Made by a program: the position numbers and the translations under genes. A DNA stretch of 64,000 nucleotides from the NCBI GenBank assembly GCA_964304625.1, contig OZ199839.1:2790001-2854000 (forward strand), written 5' to 3'. Below the pieces are notes generated by a model, which saw only the letters and a list, made by a program, of their open reading frames with translations, was not told the DNA's origin and made no database searches. Below are positions 48,735-59,765 of the stretch, in pieces (positions within the stretch are counted from its first letter, which is position 1; the number at the start of each line of letters is the position of its first letter). Origin of the DNA: Kudoa neothunni. Lineage: Eukaryota; Cnidaria.

Positions 48735-49472
48735 TTAACCTTCGAAGTAAAATGGATAGATTTCTACCCCATGTGAATTTTTGTCATATACCAAACAAGT
48801 TAATGTAAAAACACCTTCCATATAAAATTATTTAAAATATTGATAAATGTCATTTTTAAAAATTTAAGGAAATTCTTTAGAGCAAATAATGAATAAATAA
48901 GAGAACACCATATATTTGGTGAAGCATGCCCAAAAGCGATGTAAGCATGTCATTCTCTCCCGGATACACCGATAACTCCTTATTCTTATATTATTGATTC
49001 AAAATATGATGACTCTCCTCAGTTTGCTTAGTTCTGCGTTGTAGGAAGTACTCAAATAAACACATGATATAATTATTTAACAGTTTAAAAAATTTTTATG
49101 TTTTAGAAATAGTTTTAAAAACATATATGATAACTTTTTTGTGAAATAAGCGCTGTTTGCCATCATGTTGTGTTTTTCTGCGCAGTATTACATCGGGTTG
49201 TTTACAATGGGATAAATTGATTGGCAACTGTTGTGAAAGTTGAATTCAATATTAAAACTACAACACGCACAAATACACCTATAAATACAATCGTACTCCA
49301 AAGAAACGTAACAACATTAATGATAGCGCGTGTGCATAAATAATATAACTTTAATAATTGGTAATTTATTAAAAATTTCCCGGATAAATTTTCCACATAT
49401 TTTGTCAGTCAATGCTGACTTTAATTTTAGACATTTTTATGTGGAGAGTGTAAATTTTTCAGCCACTTAGAT
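48735..49472. mobile_element. TTAA-type MITE, family M, copy 2 (0.74 kb)
   Basis: Left end TTAACCTTCGAAGTAAAATG with TTAA 48735-48738. Right end read inward has CTAAGTGGCTGAAAAATTTA; its TTAA is mutated. It shares GATGTAAGCATGTCATTCTC, GTATTACATCGGGTTGTTT and CTCCAAAGAAACGT with the other copies. It lies between the two metalloprotease genes. No coding content. Confidence 0.68.
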
Positions 49473-50177
49473 TTTGACGATATCAATATTTTCCAACTTA
49501 AAATGTATGGTATTAAATAACCTAAATTATCTGAATATTATAAATAATATTATCTTTTTAGTATTTTGCATAATCGAGCGTTCGAGATACCAATATATAA
49601 ACATAATAGGAGATCGAATATTAGGTGGATGTTGAAATAACCTTTCTACCAAAATTTCTAAAATTTATTATTTTTAGAGATTTTTACCCTCATAGATAGC
49701 CCAACGAGTTTATAAATAAAGAGTATATCACAAAAATGAAAAATTGAATAATTATAGTAATATTGGTGAGGTTTCAAATGATCCCTTCCATTTTAAGGGA
49801 GTAAAAAACGTGTTGATAATTTTTTGAGACCTATGATACGTAAACCATAGCAAAATACACTAGAAGAATATTAAAACACATAGTGTTATGCTAGCTGAAA
49901 GATACCAGATCAATATGATGCCAGCTACCGAACCAACAGATATTTTTATCCGATTCAATAATATGTCTAAAGTTTAGCAAATAGCGAGTTGATTAATAGG
50001 AAATATATACATCTCGAAAATTCAGGGTCTTCGGTATCCTAAACATAAAACATAATTGCATATCAAATGATTTAATTGAAATAATTAGTACTATTTCAGA
50101 ATCAACTCTAGGCTCCATTGGTTTAGTGGGGTCTCTATAATATACATAATAGATAATCGCCAAATGAAGAATATTTT
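49473..50177. other. spacer, 3' flank of metalloprotease B
   Basis: AT-rich. No feature supported. Confidence 0.4.
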
Positions 50178-51752
50178 TTACTTTTTACAAGTTTTATAGT
50201 CACAACTTTTAATTTGATACATTTCACAACGCTAAATTTTTTAACAACAGAGTTAATCAATAATTTGTATGAGTACTTCTTTGCTTCCACAATCACACTC
50301 TTCCTTAGGATCTAGAATAGCGTTTCCACAAAGTGGTAACGCGCTCTGCGATTTATTCTACAGAATAAATCAACGTAATGTGTCATTCAGATTGGTATGA
50401 TTACAGAGTTTATTCTTCGTAACATTGTTATATTGTGTGTCATCATTTTATTGAGGAAATCAATAGAGCAATTATGAAATGGTGGTGCGGTTTCGTGGTT
50501 CCTAAAAATTATTTAATAAAATCATTTTAATAAAATAAAATGATTATTGACGATTATAATTCTAAGTATAGACAATATTATAGAACATAAGTACCACCGA
50601 AAAATGCACTATATTATTCAACCGACAGTAAACAATTTTCTTAAGAAACTGTATTCATAATTTATATTAAGTGGAATGTTTTCTAATATTTTGATGATGA
50701 TTATGAAGTTGTGAAAGCGTATTTAATATAATATACAGTCCAAAATCTTACCATACAAATAGAAGTGGCTCCATTATACAATGTTGGCCTGGTGTGTTAC
50801 ATTTACAAGCTCCATCCTCAACATGATTGAGTCCAACGGAATGTCCCACCTCGTGAGCAATGTTTAGGCCAAGTATTTTATAATCATCGCGTATTAAACT
50901 ACCAGACTAAATAAATTATTAATATATCAATTAATTAGACTGTGTATATTTGTAATCAAGAAATAATTTGAGAATCATTACCTGGACAACGAGGGTAGAG
51001 ATATCTTTTTGGTATGCCCCACCAACATAAGATATACCGGTTGTAGTTACATTCCCGGCTTCGACATCGGTCCAATTGTAATTTCTAAACAAAGTCAAGT
51101 CGATTTGTCAATCTTTATATATCATCATACACCATTAACACATGTAGATTAGCTGTTTCAATGATTGGATGTGAATTAACATATTTCTGAAAACCAGTAA
51201 TTGCTTCGGTTACATCTGAAGGAAGTTCGTAATCATTTTTCTTCTTCCATCTGATTATTTTTATGGGTTTAATGAATATATTATGATTTGATAGTATCTA
51301 AAAGAGAATAATTTTGTTTTGGAAAATAAGCGTTATTAAGTATTTGAGCGGATTTCCTCTGACACATGCTTATACCTGAGATGCCCACAGAAAACTCTTT
51401 TTAAAAAATTCATCATCAAATTTGGGATGCTCTAACTAGCAAATTATGGTTGATAAAAAGTTGAACAACTTTATTTATAATTTACCAATTCCTTGGTGAT
51501 ATATAAAACAACATTTAGTTTTATTGACATGAATACTCTTTTGGGGCGAGGGAATTTTACAGGAGCCTTCTCAACCTTATTATCCACGGCATCCATCTAA
51601 TAATCAAGTTTATTCACATAGTATAATTATTTAAGAGACTTTTTGAGACACTATTTTTATACCAACGTTATTCGAATTAGTAATGAAATATTAAACAATT
51701 ATTTCAAATAACCTATCAGCATCAGAAATAAAAAAATATTGAATCCAATCAT
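50178..51752 (-). CDS. secreted repr​olysin-like metalloprotease B (M12B), intact
   Basis: Zinc endopeptidase of the ADAM/reprolysin family, predicted secreted. Ten exons: 51752-51713, 51650-51640, 51596-51486, 51435-51376, 51297-51131, 51084-50982, 50906-50752, 50501-50405, 50357-50277, 50231-50178; exon lengths equal those of gene A; 292 aa. Exon 1 is a signal peptide (MIGFNIFLFLMLI). The protease domain starts near KRVFMSIKLNVVLYITKEL, with no prodomain or cysteine switch between. The zinc site HEVGHSVGLNH (H182, E183, H186, H192) is complete, with the Met-turn HCIMEP downstream. The tail is CGNAILDPKEECDCG plus RCEMYQIKSCDYKTCKK, a remnant-sized disintegrin start; no Cys-rich, EGF, TM or cytoplasmic region. 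Resembles a minimal secreted M12B enzyme; substrate unknown. Confidence 0.88.
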
Positions 51753-52639
51753 TGAAACAGAATTTCGTTTATAATCCTACTATCAGTCGACGAATAAGAC
51801 ACACATTCATTGAATGAATCGATGAATTATTTGAGTGTCTATTAAACTTATTGGTTATACAACAGGAAAGTTATAAAATTTAGTGGCTAAAAATATCTGA
51901 ATAATATATTTATAGTTATATTTTTTAATCTACTCTAATTCATTTTATTATTTATCCTCATCGATGTTCTTAAAATTTTGTCGAAACTACACACATGCGA
52001 TTTCATTTGAACAAACTAATGGACACTTCCTTTAGTTCAACAATGAAAAATTGGGGAATTGATTTCCATTATTCAGTATCGTATGTCTGTCTGTCTGTCC
52101 ATTGTTTCTAATGTTCATTTTAAATTTGCGAATGTTTAAACTTATATTACAATTGTACCATGTTTCGTCGCAAATAAGATTTATTGTGATTTTTGGGGCT
52201 GTTTTTAATATAAGGTCTACCTCGAAAAAAAACCTAGCGATATTTTTAGGGGGAATTTTAAATAAGACCTGGCATTGTTTCCGAATATCGTGATAGTGAT
52301 TATTTGGCAGGACCTTGATTAATAGTCTTCAGTTACAGGAGTAATAAATAGTTAAGTTTTCTATAAATATAATAATAATTTTTTCTATAGAAAACCTAAT
52401 CCATATTATTTCTTTGGGTAGTCACATAGGAGTATAATTTTATTGATTTTATGTCAGAAACATTAGACCAATGTTTCCCAACCTTTCTTAGCCGTGATCC
52501 ACGTTAATATCGTAAATGTTTAATCGAATTTAACGTTAACAATTTTAATGTTTTAATAATATTTATATCCGATATTACATGTAATGAAAATATTATAATG
52601 ATTGAAACCGTATCCAATATTGTATTAATCTCAGTGTAA
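51753..52639. other. 5' flank of metalloprotease B
   Basis: AT-rich, with a short (GTCT)n tract near 52084-52098. An open frame at 52102-52293 has no support. Confidence 0.4.
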
Positions 52640-53049
52640 AAATACAAATATTATACACTCGAAAAAAGTTGAAAACGGCTCTCAAAATTCATGGAGATAG
52701 AATTGATGAATTAGCTTCTGGTGGGAAGCATGCTTTGTTCAAAGAAAAATTGTTCGAATAAATTTCAATAGAAGAAACTGGGACTCTTATTGAATCTGAT
52801 TAATTAGCTTCCAGTTCCCCACGAAAAAAAATTGGAATAATGATTAAATTTTTTCATTATATGGACACAATATTTATTCTGTCAACCTCTAATCTGGTTA
52901 GGGGGTTATTCAGTTACGCTGGTTGTAACTATGACGACCTCGGCCAAAATTATTCCTCCATAAACCTTGAAACGCAAATATTTCTAGAAGTGAATAAAAT
53001 ATTGAGTGGCAATCAAATGGTAAATAAAGTTTTTTCATTAAATTTATAA
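52640..53049 (+). pseudogene. hAT-like transposase C-terminal fragment
   Basis: The 52840-53049 frame has TSNLVRGLFSYAGCNYDD followed by NLETQIFLEVNKIL, in the place and spacing of the hATC signature (SxVERLFSxAG ... L.xFLxxN). Upstream coding-like text (KIHGDRIDELASGGKHALF, 52660-52770) ends in a stop. It is a decayed hAT fragment; identity is moderate because the SER core reads VRG. Confidence 0.5.
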
Positions 53050-54370
53050 TTTATCGTTAATCCTCTCTATTTTATCTTCCGTTGTTGTATTCAGTTTATG
53101 CAGCGGTTTGCATGTCAATATTTATTATTTAATGATTTAAAATGATAAGCAGAAAAAACATTTATTTAATTTTTTTAAATTTACACCGGATTATGTAGTT
53201 TAAATAAATTTTCGGGCCTACGTTGCATAAAGGGGTTCAAATTTTAGATGCTTTCAATAATGGTAAGGCTTGCCAACAAAATATTGAATTTCCCCTATGA
53301 GTTTTCAAGTATAATTGTTCAGAGCTTATACTCACTAATTAAATTTTATAACTCGAACTTTATATTAATGTTTAAAAATACGCTAAATTTCTTGTTACTT
53401 TTGTTTGCGACCGAAATAACTAACAGAAAATTGTTATTCCGAGGTATAAATGATATCCAGTGGTGTAGGATTATCGCCAATAATTTTCTAATAATTGCAA
53501 TAATCGATTTTGAAATGTTGCAACTAAAATTAATTGATTGTTCATTAAATAATTGATTTTTAGGATAAAAATTAATTCATGACATCCCTGATCATAACTG
53601 ACCGATTATTTACACTTCTAAAAACTTAGGCTCACTCAAATTTAACAAATTATTTCAAAAAATATAAAATAACATGAATGACAACAGACAACATGGAACT
53701 TTTTAAGACTATATTTAAACTAATGTATTTAGTATCATATTGTAACTAGGGCAGAAAATGCCCCTTCGTTCATGTACACGCACGATTTGTTTATCGTCAC
53801 ATGATTCGTTCCCAATTTTTAGGCATGAGTATTAATCCGCTTTCAACGCGAACTCAAACGAGCACATCAAAATTCATTGTTTTAGCGGCCGGATTACTCC
53901 CCAATACAAGCTATTTGTAGCATTTTCCGCATGCGCTAACCTGATATTTGTGCTTATTTACATGGCGTAATGAAATTTGTGACCACAAATTATTACATAA
54001 TACCAATTTTGGATTATAGTGACTTTAAGGCTAAAACTATTGGCGCCAAGCGTGAGAGGACATCTCACTCACTCACTCACTCAAATCTTAAACTCTCGTC
54101 ATATAATATGACCTAAACTGTTAATCACCAAATTATATTCAAAATAATTTAACAATTCACATTTCTATCATTAAATATTGTTGTCAATTAAAAACGGTTG
54201 AGTTAATTATACGCATTGTATAAAAATAATATTCTCCACTAATATATTTATTAGATTTGTAATAAAATAGTGATTATTATTTTAGACTTAAAACATACAT
54301 TGTATAAATATAAATGAATAATAAGTATAGAACGAGGATAAATTGTTGATGTATGCGCAGTCACGACAAA
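53050..54370. other. intergenic, upstream of the secreted-protein gene
   Basis: A (CTCA)n tract lies at about 54062-54083. A 102-codon open frame at 53248-53556 is L/I/N-rich with no motif and is not called. Confidence 0.4.
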
Positions 54371-54898
54371 ATGATGATTCATTGCATTGTATTTGTTCTA
54401 GGTGGGCGATTACTAAAAAAGTTTTAACAATAAGTTTTTTAATTATTAGGTTTTATTCAGCTGACCTACAGTGAAAAATGTGTTAATGTGAAAGTGAAAT
54501 GGGATATTGACACCAAAAAGTCCGAACTCAGAATATCAGATTCTGTATTCCATAATGTATACGTTACATTGGAGTGTGAGCAAGGGAAACCGGGAGTGAA
54601 TGATCTGGCTTTTTCTTACAAAGAGAAGTTTTATAAATTCGCACATATTGGAGATGATAACACATTCTCGGTGAGTTATCGAGGCTTATTTACAAATATA
54701 TTTGTTAACTAAAGATCTTAACTATTTTAGTTGGTTATTAAAGATCCTATTGAAGACAGTTATCGAGTAAATAAAGCTAAACTCTATTTGGTATGGTTTG
54801 AATTCTATTTATTTGTGTTCTCACTCCTATTTTTTTAGGCTGGATATGGGACACCCGTTTCCTCTACTACCCTATCTTATAACGATGTATCTTGTTAG
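54371..54898 (+). CDS. small secreted protein, 123 aa, four exons, unknown
   Basis: Exons 54371-54401, 54450-54670, 54731-54790 and 54839-54898 (TAG), 372 nt in phase; introns 48, 60 and 48 nt with GTGGGC, GTGAGT and GTATGG donors. The first junction joins a clean signal peptide (MMIHCIVFVLGFIQLTYS) to the mature chain, which starts about EKCVNVKVKWD. The mature part is about 100 aa with three cysteines (EKC, LEC, final C as the last residue). It has a beta-rich look (VYVTLECEQGKPG, KFYKFAHIGDDNTFS, KAKLYLAGYGTPV), perhaps Ig- or lipocalin-like, but no family is recognised. It is tail-to-tail with PPIL3, 321 bp away. A terminal cysteine suggests an intermolecular disulphide (inference). Confidence 0.7.
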
Positions 54899-55219
54899 AT
54901 GTGTAAAAATCAACTCTAACCAATTGTCAACTTTAGAAACATTATTTAAACGCTGTGCTGAGTATGATTGATAATGCTATTATTGTTGCGCTCGTCGGAT
55001 TTTGGGTCTACGTGCAAAAAACCTTTGTCAAGGCTATCTATTGATAAATAATTTTTGCCGAAAAAATTCTTCGAAAAATTAATCGTTGTTCTCATATCAC
55101 TATTAAATAGTAGACGGATTATTTTTACATTTTTTGTTTTTCTTTCGCGTATACATCATATAATTCAATAAATACAACATGAATAGAAAACTATTTTTCC
55201 GTTCAACAATTGATTGTGT
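54899..55219. other. convergent 3' flanks
   Basis: 321 bp between the stops of the secreted-protein gene and PPIL3; both terminators must lie here. No other feature. Confidence 0.5.
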
Positions 55220-55996
55220 TTACACAAGTCCATCCGCTATAGGATTAGAATGTATTTTTATGTTTTGGATTGTCATGGGCTTGAGGGGACGATTTGTATC
55301 GGTGTCGGTAGGACATCTCTCCATTGCATCCAGTGTATTGAATCCATCTATCACTCTTCAAAATGGATATTATATTAGACATACATTTGGTGGAATAAAA
55401 TTAAATTTGTCTAGACGAGTTATTACTTCCCAAAAATGGTGTACTTCAAATTGAGATGGGATTGTTTCGAGTAGGTGATAAAAAATTGAGAGAGATTAGT
55501 GTTAGGACCACAATTTGCCATTGACACGATTCCACGGGCATTATGCTGAAAACCGAACATTAGTCAACAATAGCCAGCCGGAATAAAAATTTCCATGTAC
55601 CTTTAAGGAGGGATTGAACTCATCTGAAAAAGGTTTATTCCATATGGAATTTCCGCCATCACCCTTGTTGGTGGGGTCACCAGTTTGCACCATGAAGTTT
55701 TTGATGTTTCTATTGGTTGATTGGTCAGCCGACAAAAAAACCCAATTAACATCTTTACCTATGAAATTCACATCCATTATAGTAATCGCTGGCGCACAAC
55801 GCCAAAAAATTCTAAAAAGTCAAATGGGAGTAAAATAAAATAGGCGCCTATTTAATGGGTGATCTACTTCGCATGCTTTAGGAACCAACTCGCAAAAAAG
55901 TTCTATTTTAATATCCCCCAAGTTCGTTTCTATGGTAACGGACTACGTAATTATAATTAAACCAGTGCCTTCAAAAAGCTAATTCTAACCAACCAT
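55220..55996 (-). CDS. PPIL3: cyclophilin-type peptidyl-prolyl isomerase, PPIL3 orthologue
   Basis: Spliceosome-associated cyclophilin (cis-trans prolyl isomerase fold). Six exons: 55996-55994 (only the ATG), 55942-55868, 55811-55759, 55709-55601, 55545-55427, 55355-55220; 164 aa against 161 in human. Introns are 51, 56, 49, 55 and 71 nt, all GT..AG with phase kept. Sequence follows PPIL3 throughout: [91 protein letters not shown]. Active-site equivalents R44, F49, M50 and Q52 are present. The cyclophilin A Trp121 position is His, as in PPIL3, so poor cyclosporin binding is expected from family knowledge. Intact. Confidence 0.95.
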
Positions 55997-56746
55997 CACA
56001 AAATATAGTTAAAGCAAGCTGTGGAGAAAATTCCAACTTCTCCTATACCTTCAGAATGTTGGCGAATCATCACGAGAATAAGCGTGTCGATATAAAGGCA
56101 TTTATCTACACATGGCGGAGTCAAAATAATTAATGTAGAATTTTAACGGCATTCAATTATATTTTTGATACATTTCTATGAATATTGAGCGCGTATCGAA
56201 GAATTATTGAGTAGGTATTGGCTATTGCTATTGGCATTGATCCTGTATTCTATACCTTCTGTAGTGTTCTGTACACGAATCTTGCTTCTTCAACTAATTC
56301 CCATTATTAATATAAAATATTTAAATATGTGTTTTTATGTTAAAAAAATAAGGAGAGTTTAGAAAGTTTAACGGGAAAATGTGCGACATGGAATGCGAAT
56401 ACAATAGTGACACCATATAATGTATAATGTATAGTGTATAATGTGCTTCAATAGGGTGTAGTTGACGTTCATAAATTAGAATCTACCAAGTAGCAACAAT
56501 TCCAACTTCTTTAGAGTATAGCTATCATAAAAATTAATTGAAGATTTTGTTTCTTTTTTGTTTACACAGTCGTTTTCTATGAATTCTATAAATTTTTAAG
56601 AATAATATTAAAAGGCATCATCATTAATTCCGCGCCAAGTTGTTTACACTTATATGTGTAACATATCAATTCACTTTTAAAGGTTAAATCGCGCGCTTAT
56701 ATAGAACTGATGTTGATTATTTACGATAATACCATAAAAGTGTAAC
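55997..56746. other. PPIL3 upstream flank
   Basis: A short run of TATAATGTATA-type repeats at about 56415-56445. No gene seen. Confidence 0.4.
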
Positions 56747-58970
56747 TTAACCCTACAAGCATGCCAAGAACGACTATACACCATACATCAAGCAGTTTTG
56801 GGATCCAGGAGGACTACAGATTTTTATTGCTTATTTTGATATGAAATATAATTGTATTGTTTTAAAAAGTTTTTTACCTGAGCAATAACGAAATAATCAT
56901 AATTTACTTGTGTAACGATGACAATCGATGTCTTCCGAACAGTTATTTATTAATTTAATGCGTTTAGATATTAATGAAATTATATTTTAATTTACTTTAT
57001 GATCTTTACACAATATTATCTAGATACTAAAAGGATATTGGAATTTGCCAAAATTCTATTAACATCTGAAAATACCTATGTTTACTTGTAACAACATGAT
57101 TCTGATTTTACCGATTCTTATAATTTTTTATTAAAATTTTTTAAAAGGCTGTAAAATACAATATTATCTAACTGATATTCATGAAAAAATTTGGCACATC
57201 TACGGTTGCGAGCTCACATAGAGGCCAATCATTCATAACCAAATATGGATTAATAATCAAATAATTAATATATTCCTTAACTAAGCTAAAAAGTCTTGAA
57301 TTTAATAATTAAAAATATTATATGTAATTAAATAAATTAATAACTTTTAATGGTCATCTTCTGTTTCCGTTTGTAACAAATAATTCTCGAATGTTTGCTA
57401 CAACGATGTTCGGAGCAATTATAACATTTGTTCTTGGTTTTTATGTCGGAGAATCGAGCGCATAAAGTACACCTTTTTAGTAGTGGACGGGATAATAACT
57501 ACCGTATCCACACACCTCTAGTTTTGTTATAATCGACAATAACTTGGGGATTTTTTGCCTAATCATGGCACAAATTAACATCGTTTGAGGACGTCACCAT
57601 TAAAATGACCGCGTTGTCCTTTTTAGGAAAATTGAACTAAAAACTCCCTCTATTAATATGTTTTAATAATTAATGAGATATCCCGTTTTTAAGCCGGATG
57701 GTCTCCAAAAGAATTAAACCTAGGTTAAGATGTTTGTTTGCCAAAGGAATCGAAAAGGAAAAATTATCGCAAAAAATGTTTCTACTAGCCGTTTCACTGA
57801 CACACTTAGTAATCTGGTCCTTGCTTCCTCCAACATAAACGAAATTATTAAATGTATAATTGGTATGAGGGTCCGTTAAAAGAAAAAAATTTAATGCCAA
57901 GAACCGCAACTTTGGGGTAATATACTGCGTAAAGGGACACCTGCCTCTCAATGAAACCAACTGTTCATTAACCGTAAGATGAGCAGTGGGAATTAGACAC
58001 ATCGGCAAAATACTTTTCCACCCATTGAATACTTCGGTTGCCGGGAAAAACTTATCGACTTCTCATCGCAAACTCTTGTCTTGCAGTCATCAAAATGTAT
58101 ATTTCTGTTCATTTGGATAATTCTATAAAACAGCATGATTCTACGAAGTATATGATGGCCTTTATTCAAGCTCCACAATTTCTTAAGAGACTCCATTTTA
58201 GATTTAAAGATTGGCATATATTTAAGAATCCCTAAGTATGGTTTAAATTCCACTATATTTCGATTTTCCATTTTCATCCTAATGAAAAGCACCTAATTTG
58301 TTGATTTGAGTAATGGCAGAATTGAAAAATTCATCATCCAAAAAATAGAAAATCTGTCCTATAAGTTGCAAATTGGGGATGTTACATATACAGTCAGACC
58401 TAGAGGTTTGTATAAGGTGTTTTCTTACTTGATTTTTGTATTTGAAGGCATAACTGAAGACCGTAGCACATTATTTTTGTCCCTATACGTGTTAGTGATA
58501 CCATAATCATCTGAACTATCATAATGATATGAAGAAAAACATTCTTCAATAATATCTTCAATTTCATTGCAATCAGAATCAAAACTTGTTAGAAAACCAT
58601 CATATAACTCTTTCATTTCTGATGGTCGGTAACAATCAACATCACTCGATCAGTATCGGAAATATAAACCTTGGTTTTCCTCAATATTTTATGGATGTAA
58701 CCCTTCAAAATCATAATACTTTATTTTTTATAATTTTATAAAAGTTTTTGTGAGATAAAAACGTGGGGTCCTCCTAGACCACAAAACTGCTTGGTGTAAG
58801 TATTTGATATAAAATCCCAGAAAACAAAATATTCCTAATTTTAAAATTAAATTATGAATATATAGAAACTTTTAAAAGAATAATGATTGGATACAGCCAA
58901 TTTAAAATTTTCGGTGAGTAGGGAATTGAGACTAAATCCGCCTGGAGTCCAAAAATGATTGGAGAGTTAA
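56747..58970 (-). mobile_element. piggyBac-like DNA transposon copy D
   Basis: TTAA at 56747-56750 and 58967-58970. Ends TTAACCCTACAAGCAT and, inverted, TTAACTCTCCAATCAT. The subterminal block AAGCAGTTTTGGGATCCAGG lies at the left end. On the right it occurs twice in inverted form, once beside the terminus and once about 170 bp inside (58745-58800). Minus-strand transposase in fragments. Confidence 0.87.
57540..58616 (-). pseudogene. piggyBac transposase, copy D, broken
   Basis: N-terminal acidic remnant at 58616-58425. The next frame (58292-57993) has FKPYLGILKYMPIFK and the LWSLNKGHHILRR block. The 58008-57670 frame has LTVNEQLVSLRGRCPFTQYI, a FFLLTDPHT block and SRNIFCDNFSFSIPLA. The KTRGVDTV-like hallmark is only vaguely legible near 57520. 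At least three frame changes or stops. Closest in text to copy C. Confidence 0.83.
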
Positions 58971-59290
58971 GACAATAAAAGTTATTTTTATAATATTAAT
59001 TAAAATTTTTTGATGAATATATCAGATCAAGTATTTTAAAAATAGTCTACTTAAGAGAGAATGTTATAATCCACGGTTCTACCACCATACCGTGCTCCCT
59101 CGAAGATAAGACCTAATCTAATGTTAATTTTACACAAGAATAGTGACTGGGTCTTATTTTTCCTGCATAAAATCGAAAGGATTACACATGTATCGGACAA
59201 TCTAAAAATATAATGTTGATTAATTTCTTTGGAGCAAATAATTGTTATTATCATTATAGAAAAGGTAATTATTCACTATTATTTTTGTAA
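58971..59290. other. short spacer
   Basis: No supported feature; a 67-codon minus-strand frame (59254-59051) has no motif. Confidence 0.4.
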
Positions 59291-59765
59291 TTAACCTTCT
59301 AAATAGCTAAAAAATTTACACCCTCGAAATAAAAATGGGGTAAAAATTTACCCCAAGGTTTTATGTGATAAAATAGTTTCAAATAAAATTCAACATTGAC
59401 TGGCAAAAGACGAGGATAATCTATTGAGGAAATTTTGAATAAATGACTTATTATTTACGTTATTTTCTACCCACGCATGCGCGCATATTAATGTTGTTAC
59501 GTTTCTTTGGAATATGATTGTATATATGTGTATTTCTGGGGGTTTTTAGTTTTAACATATAATTCAAATTTTATAACAGCTGACAATTAATTTGTCTTAT
59601 TTACACAATGCAATGTAATACTGCGCAGAAATTCTAAATGATGGCAAACAGTGCCTATCTCATAAAGAAGTTATCATATATGTTTTTAAACTCTTTCTAA
59701 GACACAAATCTTGTTAAACTGTTAAATCATTATATCGTAAGTTTTTTAACACTCCCGGGACCAAA
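59291..59765. mobile_element. TTAA-type MITE, family M, copy 3 (half, inverted)
   Basis: Starts TTAACCTTCTAAATAGCT with TTAA 59291-59294, followed by AAAATTTACACCCTCGAAAT and AAAAATGGGG. The following blocks (CGTTTCTTTGGAATATGATT, CAATGTAATACTGCGCAGAA) are the reverse complement of the right half of copy 2. The other half was not found beyond about 59765, so this is a truncated copy in opposite orientation. Confidence 0.65.

Noticed and set aside
53248-53556. 102-codon ORF
   Set aside because: L/I/N-rich with no motif, no ATG context or splice signals; expected by chance at this base composition.
55179-55838. Two plus-strand ORFs of 91 and 74 codons
   Set aside because: Antisense to PPIL3 exons, whose spliced frame is conserved throughout.
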